From the NCBI GenBank assembly GCA_010645155.1, contig CM021319.1, forward strand, positions 733,049-797,048: 64,000 nt of DNA, in the 5' to 3' direction. The DNA is from Tigriopus japonicus. Lineage: Eukaryota; Arthropoda; Copepoda; Harpacticoida; Harpacticidae. Numbering within the stretch: the first letter of the stretch is position 1; each line of letters opens with the position of its first letter. Both the position numbers and the translations under genes were made by a program. This document shows positions 37,401-48,600 of this stretch, in pieces. Below the pieces are notes generated by a model. The model made no database searches and was not told the origin of the DNA. It saw nothing but the letters and a program-made list of their open reading frames with translations.

Positions 37401-37515
37401 GACTAATTGGCAGCCTCCAAAAATATCACTACCAAGTTCGGATACTTCAGCAAACTTTAGTGTTTTGGAAAAAGCCCGAGAAATGGCGGGAGCCCAATGG
37501 AAATGTATCAATTGA
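34417..37515 (+). CDS. HDAC10-like class IIb deacetylase
   Basis: The exons are 34417-34682, 34958-35275, 35344-35584, 36204-36452, 36508-36783, 36851-37158 and 37224-37515, giving 649 residues (human HDAC10 is 669). The N-terminal catalytic domain keeps the full zinc hydrolase set: tandem His134-His135 in RPPGHH, Asp171 and His173 in DWDVHHG, Asp264 in SAGFD, and Tyr304 in EGGY. Glu271 in GCPEG aligns with the HDAC10 gatekeeper Glu that gives N8-acetylspermidine preference; HDAC6 has Leu there. The C-terminal part (from about residue 450) resembles a second deacetylase fold (SYEFDPDLVVIH, LANGKILLVLEE) without zinc ligands, as in the HDAC10 leucine-rich pseudo-domain. The two-residue-longer P(E/A)CE segment of vertebrate HDAC10 appears absent after LWDPDY. 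The start was set at MTPTGVIYDES because homologues begin there; an in-frame extension upstream looks non-coding. Confidence 0.95.
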
Positions 37516-37523
37516 CAAACCCG

Positions 37524-37529
37524 AATAAA
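37524..37529 (+). other. Poly(A) signal AATAAA of the HDAC10-like gene
   Basis: A canonical AATAAA eight bases after the stop codon, implying a very short 3' UTR. Confidence 0.6.
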
Positions 37530-38058
37530 CCACTATTTTCAAAATGTACATGGTCTTCACTATAAAATATTGAGGAAGTTTTTGTGAAACAAGAGAATCT
37601 GTTTTTGATGGAAGTTCCAAAACTTTGGTTGGGCTGTTCCACAAAGAGCTTACATACAGTATTCACACCCGCCTTTGTCTCATCTAAAACGACAACACAC
37701 ATCATCTTACCCAACATACAGTATGTACTCGTACCCATTGATTCAATTGAAGCTCGTGACAGTAATTTGATCCTCCTCTATAGAGACAAGGCACACTGTA
37801 AAATCCGAAAAATAACCTTAACATCATCTACATTTTTGGTATGAAATAACCCATAAAATATACTTTGAAATGGGGTTTTAAGCCTTGTAACTTAATTATA
37901 AACAAAGCATAAATGAAGGAATACCAAACTGATATTTCTTCTTGGGGTTTTCAGTCAGTGTGAACAACTCATGGAGTGAAGAGGGAAATTATTGTTCAAC
38001 AAGGTCAGCCTAGTGAGTTTTTGGAAGTCTCCACGTCTTCTCCTCAGTCTGAGTGAGG

Positions 38059-41000
38059 ATGGGGCAATTTCAATTGGTGCAGATTTTCTTTCTCGGTCTA
38101 CAATTTTGTCACAACTTCCAGCTTGTTTTGGGCCAAGATAATGAAGCAAACACCGACTACATCGATCTTAGTCAATTCCAAGTGAAAGAAGGTGTATTGA
38201 ACACAATCAATGATACCAGATTGTTCTTTCCTGATGGAGCTGGAAGCCTCACAAACGCTCCAAACGAGGATGTTGATGAGGATATCCAAGATTATGAAGC
38301 CAGTGATGCTAACGGAACGGAAGCCGATGGAGTGTCTCACGGTAACGTTGAAACCATAAACAAATCAGATTGAACACTTCACTAAAACGATCCACTTCAG
38401 AGCCCGTTGCTCCCAATGATCATGATGATATTCCTCAAACCATCAAGACCCCACCTCCTATTATGAGCGATGATTACTCAGACCTTTATGACAGTGGTAA
38501 GTATTCTATTATCTCTTTACAATTAAGAAACAATGTTTTTACTAATTTTAACAGGAGCGGATAACATTGTTAATCCTGAAGAATCAGCCAATGTTCCGGA
38601 GAAAGCGTTCACGCCCTTAATAATTGACGATTCTGAGAAAGCGGCCAATGCTGCTGATCCCGTTTCTGGTATGGAATTATATAAACAGGGTGAACTGCCA
38701 AGGCCTCGATTTGTTATGTTGGGACAACAGGGTGTGGGCAAATCTTCTTTGGCGAATACATTATTGGGTTTCGACAACCTTGCCAGTTTCAATGATAAAA
38801 AACTTCGCAAGAAATTGCCGTTCAAGATCGGACATGGCTTGAGATCCAAGACCAAAGTTACCACATTCAGTACTGGAAGGTATGTGTATCAATATAGAAT
38901 CTCTTTAACAACAGCTGCACAAAAAAAACGTTGATGACGTCATGATCTTTTTGTGGAGAATATTGATCACATAAGCTACCTTCCAAAAAGGATCATGTTG
39001 CATCAACACTTAATTCACTGAGGAAAGCCAATTATTTATTTTTAATCTGAACTACCTGTTTTTTTATTACTTGCCAGTATTTTAGAGGGTTTCGTTGGAT
39101 TGGTTGAATGTAGAAAAAAATATGATAGGCAGACACTTTGGATCGTAAATGGTTGTCAAGACTCTCCTACTTTCCTTTTACCTATCAGTAAATTGGCTTG
39201 AGTAGTACTTCATAGCATCTCTGGTTGTAAAGAGAAAGCACGTATTTTCCATGTAGTATTTGTTCATCTGAAAAAACACATTAAATTAGGCGCATAGATG
39301 TCATGCGTACCGGTAATCAATTTCAGGTTCATTGGAACAGGTCCAAATATTACTGTGGTCGACACACCCGGATTCAAAGATACTGATGATGCCGAATTCA
39401 TCGACGAGATTATGAACGTTTTGGGAGATGAAGTCAAAGAAGTGGATTCCTTCCTCATAGTGTACAAATACAAGGACAGGTTCACCCGTCCTTTCAAACG
39501 GACATTGGCCATGATCACCAAAATGTTCGGAAACTTTTGGTCCAATGTGGTCCTTGTGGTGAATTTCTGGTCCTTCAAAGAGAGTCATGTAGAAGAGAGG
39601 CTAAGTCGAGGCGTCACAATGAAAAATTACGCCGAGCAACTCAGAGAGATCTTCCAGAACAAGTTTGACTTGGATTTCGAAATCCCCGTGGTTTTTGTCG
39701 ATACTCACCATAACAGATCCAACCCAAATGAGATGGATGATTTCCTTCGTGAAACGGAGAAGCTCTGGAAGATTTCGTTGAATAAGAGACCCTTTGAATG
39801 TCTGACCAGAAAGGACGTCCAAGAGAAGCTCAAGAAGGAGAAAGAAGATCTGGCCTCAATGAGACGCCAATGTCGGGCAACCAAGAAGGAAAACAAGGAT
39901 ATGACCACCCAGATGGAGACCCAAAGCAAACAAATCATGCACCAACTGTTTGTCATGAACAACCTGAGGAATGGGATCGAGTACCTTAAAGAGCATTGTA
40001 GTAAAGATCAAAGGAACGGTAAGCTCTCTATACAGAGGAGTGAGGACATGGGCTAAGGCATTTTTTGGGTCTTCAGAGGTCATTTTGGGTTGCGAATGGT
40101 CGGAGTGGACCGATTGGAGCACTTGTAGTAAAACATGTGGAGGAGGCATATTAACCAGAGTAAGAGAAAAGTTACCAGGTCTCGGAAGTTGCGATGGGAA
40201 GAGTGAGGACACCATGATCTGCGACAATGAAGTGTGTCCATTGGAAAACGATGAGAACTCTTTGGTCATGGTGATCGGTGGCGAGACTTCGGCGTCCAGA
40301 GAAAACGAACATTCCAAATCAGTCGAGATTATCGGCGCAAACGGCTTGTGCAGACTTTCAGGTACCTAGTTTATCAAAAGGAACCTCATGCCAAGAGGTT
40401 TTTTAGTTTATCCCGGTTTATGGTACGGGGGGGGAGGCATGATCATCTCATCCCTTTACAAAAACTTGGGTGCCCGGATTTTCTTTACGGTCTGCCCTTG
40501 ATAATTTTCGACTTGATATGTCTAGGCGTACCGGAATTACCTGAGGGTCGAGGAAAGTTGTGCGCAGCCTATGACCCCTCGGGCGCCATAGTGGTTTGTG
40601 GTGGAGGCGAGAGATTTTGGAGACCCAATGCCAATTGCTGGCAGCTCTTGGAGGGAAACATTGGCCAATGGCAAGAGATTCCTCAGATGTATCCCGTTCA
40701 TGGGGCAGCCGTAGCTTTCTTCAAGAGCAAGTTCTGGGTTCTGGGCGGATCAACTGGAGATGACAGCTACGACCACACTGTCACAGACAAGGTAAATCAC
40801 ACTTCACTTGCATAGTTGACTTAGATTCGTGCTTCAAACCTATAAGTCTTGGGTCCTTTCCAAGTTTTTGAAAGCATTACTGAGAGACATTTTAACACAT
40901 TTTTTGAATATTCTGCTTCGTTCAAGTTGCTTGGCGAATAACGAGAGAACAGTGTTGCTAGATGGCCTAGTATGGTAAATTCCCAAAATGTGCCAATTCG

Positions 41001-42555
41001 CTTATTATTTCTTTATGTGACATCGGTATGGTTTTGGTAGACTAACAACATGGTCTAGGCCAGGGGTCGGCAACCGGTGGGCCGCGGCCCAAATGTGGGC
41101 CCAAGGGTGGTCGTTAGTGGGCCCAAGAGCAATGGAGAAAGTCCAAAATAGTGGGCCCGAGAGCCATCCATAGTACTGTACTTGTGGGGCCAAAGCTCTT
41201 TGACCGCTAATTTGTGGGCCCCTGAACCGACCACTGCCTGCTTGGTGGGCCCCAGACAACACGAATCAAATTTCGTGGGCCTTGATTCAAAAATGGTTGC
41301 CGACCCCTGGTCTAGGCAGATCTGTGCAGCCATCAATTAAGCTTCTACGAAATTGGTTTTTGAAAATGGGTTGAATCCTGCCTTAAATATCATTGACTTG
41401 ACCAGCTCTTACGTACGTTTCACTTTTTTGCCACGCCCAAATTCTTCATGGATGGTGGACAGCCTCAATGATATTTGAATAGGGTTGTCAGAGGTGTCTT
41501 CGTATCCCGTTCAAATAGGTTGTCAGGTCTGTAAATTATCCTTGAACTGGACTTCTTTAATGAATTGACAGAATAGCTGTTCCCCATCGGTCAATTGGTC
41601 CAAAATTGCCAAGTTGTGTCTAGCTAGCTATTTTTATTCAAACTTAAAAAGCCAATTGAAACATTGAGCCTTGTTATTTGAAAGATTTCTCGAAGCATGA
41701 ACATGTCTGCAAACTGTAGAACTTTTAGGTCCAAGCTTACAACCCACGGAAACAGGAATGGAGTGTTGAAACAACATTAACGAGCCCAAGACACAAAGCC
41801 TGTGCTGTCTCGATTGAAGACCACATTGTAATCACCGGTGGCACAACTTTAGGTCTAGGAAAGGTCAAACCAGCTTGGTTGGCCGAGATTGGAACACGGA
41901 CGGCTGAAAGTTTTGACGGGAAAAAATGGAGCAGTTTGCCTTCTCTAACCAGAGCAAAGGTGAGTAAAATCGTCTTGCAAAATTCATAATGATGTAAATA
42001 GGACACCAATTAAATGAGAAAACACATTTTTATTGAGGTTGAACACGGCTGTGAAGCTACAACCATCTCGGGCCAAAAAGGAATCTTGGTTGTTGGAGGA
42101 GCCACCGGTGATGACTTGGTCGAGTTTTTGGATTGGGACACTAAAAGTGGTTGGAGAACCCTGGGAAAATTAAATCGAGGCCGAGGTAAAGACGCATTTT
42201 GTTAAACCATTCATTCATATTTCGGAGGGAGTTGTTGGCAAACATGATATTTCCTAGGAATGATGCCTGGCATTGGTTTCATCGGTGGAAAACTTTCCGT
42301 CATTGGTGGTTATTCTTGGCCAGGTGGGGTGGATCTCATTGAACAATGGGACGAGGATCAAGAAGAATGGGTCAAATCCCGTCTCAAATTGAAATATCCA
42401 AGGTGAACGTTTAAGTAACAACCTTTTACATTTACAAACGTGTTTGGCACTTGTCCGTCATTTTTTTTTTCAGGTACAACCACGCCACAATAACGGTCCC
42501 GGGAGAAATGTTCCCAAAATGTGTGAATGAAAGGGCTTTAGAAGAAGACAAATAA
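38059..42555 (+). CDS. Predicted secreted AIG1-type GTPase / TSP1 / kelch protein
   Basis: The exons are 38059-38341, 38401-38496, 38555-38879, 39327-40018, 40077-40361, 40526-40791, 41729-41959, 42038-42185, 42258-42402 and 42474-42555: 850 residues, all GT-AG and in phase. The N-terminus has a hydrophobic segment (IFFLGLQFC) like a signal peptide, then an acidic low-complexity region. A P-loop, GQQGVGKS, is at 183-190 and the G3 motif DTPG at 247-250; the G4 region reads VVNFWSF, as in AIG1/GIMAP-like GTPases lacking a classical TKxD. A Lys/Glu-rich coiled coil follows (about 385-450). A thrombospondin type-1 repeat (471-520) has WSEWTDWSTCSKTCGGG and paired cysteines. From about 530 to 830 come four or five kelch blades (IVVCGGG, FWVLGGS, IVITGGT, ILVVGGA, LSVIGGY). 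Function is unknown. Extracellular location follows from the leader and the disulfide-rich TSP1. A hAT MITE lies in intron 6. Confidence 0.9.
41061..41309. mobile_element. hAT MITE with perfect 8-bp target duplication
   Basis: The termini CAGGGGTCGGCAACC and GGTTGCCGACCCCTG are perfect inverse complements. Direct repeats gtctaggc flank both sides (41053-41060 and 41310-41317). The interior has repeated gtgggccc blocks and no coding frame. It lies in intron 6 of the GTPase/TSP1/kelch gene. The perfect duplication suggests a younger insertion than the related copy at 1570-1800. Confidence 0.9.
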
Positions 42556-42587
42556 AGTGTTCGTAGAACCCGCTCAGTACAAATAAA
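42551..42587 (+). other. Poly(A) signals of the GTPase/TSP1/kelch gene
   Basis: AATAAA at 42551-42556 overlaps the TAA stop codon (42553-42555). A second AATAAA is at 42582-42587. The second is the more likely functional one. Confidence 0.55.
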
Positions 42588-42669
42588 CCCTCTTGTTATG
42601 TTCAAATATGTGTTTGTTTCATGGCGAGTACCATCATAAATACAAGTTGTTTGGATCCAAAGGGGTAAT

Positions 42670-42675
42670 TATAAA
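42670..42675 (+). promoter_or_regulatory. TATA box of the CAP-protein gene
   Basis: TATAAA lies 45 bp before the ATG, in a 165-bp gap after the upstream gene's stop. This would give a very short 5' UTR, a plausible layout for a highly expressed secreted protein. Confidence 0.5.
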
Positions 42676-42720
42676 TTCGCTCTTGTCTTAAGGGGGAAGT
42701 TAGTTAGTCGTTAACCAACC

Positions 42721-43636
42721 ATGAACACGTTCGTTGGCCTTCTACTGGCCTTGGTCTTTGGGTCTCGCAGTCTCCAAGTTTTGGCTGCAAGTTGTCCCAA
42801 ATCTGATCCAAGCCACACACTCTGCTTACCTACAAAGGGCAGAAGTTGTTCCACAGGCTCAAAAACGAACTTGGAACTGTCTAAACAAGATCAGTCCACC
42901 ATTCTCAGATTTCACAACCATGTTCGGAGTAAAGTAATTGAATTTGAAGTTTCTTGTAAAAACCCAAATAATCCATTTTTGAGCCTTTCAGTTCGCAATG
43001 GGTATGATTTCCGAGTTTCCCCCATCATCTAATATGATGGCACTCAAATGGAACGATGAATTGGCAGAGATTGCTCAACGTTGGGCCAATCAATGCATTG
43101 ACGACCATGACGAGAATAGGTGAGCATTTCCCTCCGATTCAATTCGGAAATTTGAAATGAAGCCATTTTGGTTCCGTTCTAGATCCGTTGCAAAATATCC
43201 CCGAGTCGGTCAGAACCTTTTTTCATCTTGGAAATGGCCCTCTGATGGATCTGTAGTGGTTCCCATTCAACAAAGCATCCAAGGTTGGCTCGATGAGCTG
43301 AGCTTATTCAAAGATCTAGGTTACAACATCAGTAGAGTGGCAAACTTTGGAGCCATTGGTCATTTCACTCAAATGATTTGGGCGGAAACCACCGACGTAA
43401 GTTGTCCACCATAAACTAATGGACGAATATTTCTTTTTTATGGATGCTTAATATTCTAGGTTGGATGTGGTTTCTCGGGTTTTGAGAGTGATGGTGGCTG
43501 GACAAGGCTTCTAGTTTGCAATTACGGACCTGGCGGAAACGTGCGCCAAAACGGAGTTGCATCGGTTTATAAGGTTGGTCCACCTTGTTCTGCCTGTCCT
43601 CGTGGTTCAAGTTGTGATAAAGCCTTGTGTTCATAA
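42721..43636 (+). CDS. Secreted CAP (antigen-5/CRISP/SCP) domain protein
   Basis: The exons are 42721-42933, 42992-43119, 43183-43396 and 43460-43636, giving 243 residues; all introns are GT-AG and in phase. A signal peptide is clear ([19 protein letters not shown]). The CAP domain follows with FHNHVRSK near the start, [23 protein letters not shown], then the CAP signature [19 protein letters not shown] and CNYGPGGN. The C-terminus is short and Cys-rich ([10 protein letters not shown]), as in venom-allergen-5-like proteins. CAP proteins are secreted and bind sterols, lipids or receptors depending on the member. GQNL in place of GENL means the usual cavity Glu is Gln, so metal binding may differ. 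Its immediate neighbour upstream is another predicted secreted protein. Specific function is unknown. Confidence 0.93.
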
Positions 43637-43868
43637 GATTTATTTTTCGACTTGATTTAAAGCCATCTTGGCCACTTATTTAGACAAATATACTGTATAT
43701 TCCAAAGGTACGAGAAACGGATGTGGGGATCAACATAACTTACTAGTTTGCAAAGCTTCTCAAGGGTGACAGTGGGGAAATTCGCAGATTTTGCCAGATA
43801 AGTAATGCCCGCGGAGATCAAGCGATTTCAAAGGCAAGAAGACCAAGGAGAGTGCAATCAGGTCATTA

Positions 43869-45160
43869 TTAGTATTTGTATTCAAGCACAATGTCTTGAG
43901 GATCAGCAAAGGAGTCCTGGAAATGGGGCCGAGATCCTGGTTGATCCCAAAGAGGCAGGGCAATCGTTGCCTTCTTTGGACTCACGGCTTCGAGAATTTT
44001 AAGAATTGCTTTGTTGTTCCGATCTCGGAGTTTCAATAGCTCCTCTTGGCGCTCAGCTTGCAACAATTCTTGCCTTTGTTTTTCCATATCCCACGAGTTG
44101 TCCACGTGGAAAAGTTCCCTATGAAGTTTGAAAATGTTAAATGGATTTGCCGGGGTAACTTTGGAGGTGACGTTTTTGACGAACTGTAGGCCGAATTTTT
44201 CATCCATTAACATACGACCCTTTGTTGGCAATGAAAATATTTCTGCTTCAAGTACAATGCAGGTGGATTTCCATTAGCAAGTTATTGACAAACTTTTTTT
44301 GTCACAGACGCTTTTTTACTTGGCGTAGGTCACCACAAGACATTTCGGTTGGCACGTCTATTCCTCTCAAAATTTGCTCACACAAGTTTACTTTTATATG
44401 TGTGTTGTCTAGATTCGTCAATGTCTTGTTTTTCTGGAAGGTCATTCTTAAGTGATCTCCCAAAAAGATACTCGACGTCAGCAAACCTTCTCGCGCAGCT
44501 CTTGTTTAGAGTAAAGGCTTTATGTACTGTATATAAACCCTTTAGTTTAAAGGAGCTCACAAGTAAATTTCCCAAATAAATTTTGAGTTGATATACTCTA
44601 CAAGGGATGTCAAAGTTAGTCAAAAACTTACTCATGGAAATACACCGTAAATCCAGGATAACTTTTAAAGAAAATGGAGGACAGTTAGTGAGATAAAAAA
44701 TCCTTGAGACCTACTTTACATCTTCGACAGTAGGAGTGGTGAGAGAGTGATTGAGCTCCATGGGTGGTTGATCTTCGAACCCATTCTCGTCATGGACTTT
44801 GACCCTGTTCAAGAAATGGCACACCAAACGTACTTGTTGAGAGGACAACGAATTGAAATAGTCCTCATACCACACTGGGCACTTGAGGGAAAGAAAAAGT
44901 GAAACCAATGGGTTGAGCGAACTAGAGCGAACGACTTTCAAAGGGTGTTGGAACTTGTTCTCACCTCGGAATGGTTGATCGTAACAGGGATGGCAGATAA
45001 ATTGGTACATAAGCTGAGAAGGATTAAGATTCTCTTTATGACAAGCCAACCCATTGTGTTTTGAAGCCTTGGTGATTGGATTTAGGATCCAACAATACGG
45101 ATCTTCCTCTGACTTTTGAGGTGATGTTTTCCACCCAAAGGCCCTTTTGGATATGAGGTC
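43869..45160 (-). CDS. Unrecognised protein, partial exon model
   Basis: I do not recognise this protein. Three blocks on the minus strand look coding. Block 1 runs from about 45155 to 44715: the frame is open upstream of any ATG, reads EEDPYCWILNPITKAS and later FICHPCYD, WYEDYFNSL and VRLVCHFLNRVK, and ends at a GTAGGT donor. Block 2 is 44661-44632, a 30-base exon encoding YPGFTVYFHE, flanked by an AG and a GTAAGT donor. Block 3 is 44219-43869, reading FGLQFVKNV, NPFNIFKLHREL and a Glu/Arg/Leu-rich helix, ending at a stop codon. Blocks 1 and 2 join in phase, but block 2 ends in phase 2 while block 3 needs phase 0. Either a further small exon is missed or the gene is broken. No start codon is identified. 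The Cys/His spacing could bind zinc, but no family match is claimed. Confidence 0.4.
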
Positions 45161-45634
45161 ATGTCAAGAAATAATGGATTATCTTACAAGGAGACAAGGC
45201 AGGGGGGAGAAATTCTCAAGAAAGGCGCGCGAATGAGGTGGAAAGTCAGAGATACACTTTGATGTTTCGGATCACGTGGGTTTGAAAGTTTATTCGTCAA
45301 AAAATAGGTGCTCTTTATACTAGTTGGAAAATTAAACATACATCGTTTTCACCATTCATGATGGAAGGACTTGGCCAAGATTTAACAAATATAGATATAT
45401 TAGAATATAGTCTGATTTTTATCATTAAGTATCACCTTTTTTGCAACAACGAAAAATTACAAAAATCAGGGCAGAACATCGTAGGGAGGGGGCTGGAGGG
45501 GGTGTGACCAAAATGGGAGGAAAGAAAAGAAACACCAAATGCTGATGAACGCAACCATTGACCGAACTTTCAGTACTTGAGAACATAGATCTGATCCTCT
45601 GATTCTCGGATGGATTGTCGAATTCACTGTCTAA

Positions 45635-48600
45635 CTAAAATCCTCGTTTAGACGGAGGTATCAAATGAGGTGGAAGCTCCGTAGGCAAATCGTGCCCGTC
45701 CAACTTGATGTTCATGAGATGCATGGCTAAAGCGAACTCCTCCGAGTCCAACATGCCATCCTTGTCGATATCGGCCAACTTCCAAATCTTACCCAACACG
45801 TTATTGGGCAGCTTGGAGCGAACCATTTCAGCCTTAGCCGCTGCAGGAACAAATCGAAAATGAGACTTTTTGTTCATTCAAAAAGTGTCCGAAAATCTTA
45901 CCGGCACCGGTGACCTTGCCATCGACAGGTGAGAGACTGTCAAAGATCTGGTCGTATTTGCCCTGATCTTTGGCAATCACCCATTCGACCTCGCCCCGCC
46001 CAGCGTCCACGCCCTCACCACCTTTGAACATGAATGGCGTGGCTTTGTCCATGACTCCGTCGAAAGCACCGCCTTCGATGCGATCACTGCCTTCAGTCAA
46101 TTTGGCTTTCTCTTCCATTGGGATCATGGCCATCAATCGGGCTATGTCCTCGGCCAACATTTTGTCCACCTTGTCGAGCAATCGCTTGTCTAAAGCCTTG
46201 AACTTGGTGAAATCCTGATGAACCAGACTCTCTTGCATCTTTTTCAAGTCAGGGAAATCTCCGGGAGAAATCTGGTGCTCTCTTTGGATTTGTCCGTAGA
46301 GGGCATCCAAGTTCTTGATCAGGTCCTTCTTTTTGGACTCTTTTCCGAACATCGAAGGCATATCTTTCCTCAAGGCAGCGATGATGTAGGCATGAACCTA
46401 GAACATGAGATCATCTCTCGTCAATCAACACGTTTCAAGGGAGTCATTCAACTTGAACATCAGACCTTGGCCAATCTTGCGCGCTTGATCAGATCATTGA
46501 GTTTTCGTAAGGCCGCATTTCTGGGCAATGACTGCAAATCTGCGAACAAATCCTGTTCTTCAGCTTCAAAGAGACGTCGATTGATGTCATAACGTAGGGG
46601 TTGATCCCAAAATGAACCAATGTACACCCGAGCCACTTCAGGGGTACCAAGTACTTTGCCGAGACTCCACATTAAGGCTCCATACACGCGCATCAGTTGC
46701 TGATGATCCACCATGTCGGCCTTATTCAAGACAATTCTGCATTGGACACAACATGACAATGAGTTAGAATCGTTTTTAGTGTCAACACTTGACATGTGTA
46801 CTTGCCTGATCTTGTCATCGTGCCCTCGAAGGGCCTCGATTGACCTCTTGAACTCATCAGAAATGTCCAGTTTGTGTGCATCGAATAGCAATAGAATTCG
46901 ATCTACTCGTTCCGCGAACCATTCAAGAACCCCGATGAAGTCGTAGCCTCGGTCGGTTCGCTGTTTCTCTCCACTCAGGATACCCGGGGTATCCACAATG
47001 GAAATGCCTAAACAAAAAGCATGTAAAAAAAAATCAAATTACTTGTACTGTATCTTCGCTATCATCAATCACACATGTGTCAAGAAGATGTTGGTTGAAC
47101 AGCCAAACAAAAATGCAAGATTCGCATAAAAGTGGGAGTCCTTGGATTAGTCAAGGAAACGATGTTGCTCTCAAAATACAACTTCAAAACCCCAAGTTTT
47201 AGGACAATGGCCAAAGTTGTGCCTTTCATGGCTAAGTGGTAATTTACTGATAAATCACCTTTGAGCACGGCTGATGAGGTTTGCGAGCATTGGAATCGAT
47301 TGAGGAAGGCGTTGCCGAACTTGGACAGAGGACGAAATTGTTTCTTGGGATCGACGACTAAGGCGTTTCCGGGAATCACGCCTTCTTGATCCGCATGCAT
47401 CACCGCGATGAATCTAAACGAAAAGAAAGTGTCAAAGTTCAATTTGCCATGATGGACATGTTGCATCAACGGGAACAATTAATTCACCCAGGCCTTAGTA
47501 ACGAAAACGAGTTCTCGGGTATGGATTCAAAATCATGCTAAGCACTTAAAATGACCTCAAGAAGTACTACCAACTTATAGATTTATAGAATTTATTGATT
47601 TTTAAGCAATATGAATTTGTCATTGCCGTTTACAATAGATAGCCAACGATTTCTGAAGCATGCATCATCAAATAAACAATTGCATGAACACATCGCCTTG
47701 TGATGTAATAGGTTCTTCAAGGTTTTCCAAATGTGTTTAATCTGAAGTTCTTGCATTAAATTGTTGATTCGACGAGCGAGTCTTCCCCACAATGTCAATA
47801 TCCCAGAATGAATCATCAAGTTTATGAAAACAGATTGGAATATGAGGCCAAGGAATGAAGTATCTTAACTTTTAAGGCGAGTAAGAAGCTCAAACTCGAA
47901 TTATGCCAGAGAATGCGCTTTATCGTCGGTGATTGGATAACTCTCCGAACTAATCTGGCTTCCAAACCAGAAATATCTTGCAACGCCTGAATCTGAATGC
48001 TCGAACAACTTCCAGTAGGCTATTGGTACATTCATCATGGTTTGACAAACCACCAAAACTCGTCACAAAATGGCACAAAACCACCGATGATCGGCGTAAA
48101 CGAGAATGAGGAAACCGGAATCAGCCACCCATGAGTTTTCATCCGATCCATTGAAGCTGGCATACAATATTTATGCCAATCACTTGACCTCCGCTCAATT
48201 TCAACGACAAAAATACACTCGCTTCATTTACAGTACTTTAGATAGAAAACCCGTTTAAACCGGATTGTATGTACATCAGTGGTTGGAATCTTGGGGTTCC
48301 GCCTCAAGATCAAATTTTGCCTTTCGAGCCCCATGATCATACGCGTATTCTCTGGCCAGGTAAAAATTGAAATGTACTTTAACTAATGACCAAAACTCGT
48401 CCAGAAAAAATTACGCCTAGATGTCTCCACATCTTTGATCATTATCGAATATCTCAATGATGCTTCAGGCAATCAAAGTTGCACGTAAGCATCCTCGATT
48501 CTTTGACAATGCTACTTTTTCTTTGCACAACCAGTGTGAATGTCTGAACACAAAGATTGTCATTCTATCAAATTCTTGCCCGTGGTTGTTCCTTTTATCT

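Noticed and set aside
44882..44964. Possible GTGAGA...CTCAAG intron inside the minus-strand unknown gene
   Set aside because: Splicing it shifts the frame to an immediate stop codon, while reading through stays open; the signals are left as a caution.
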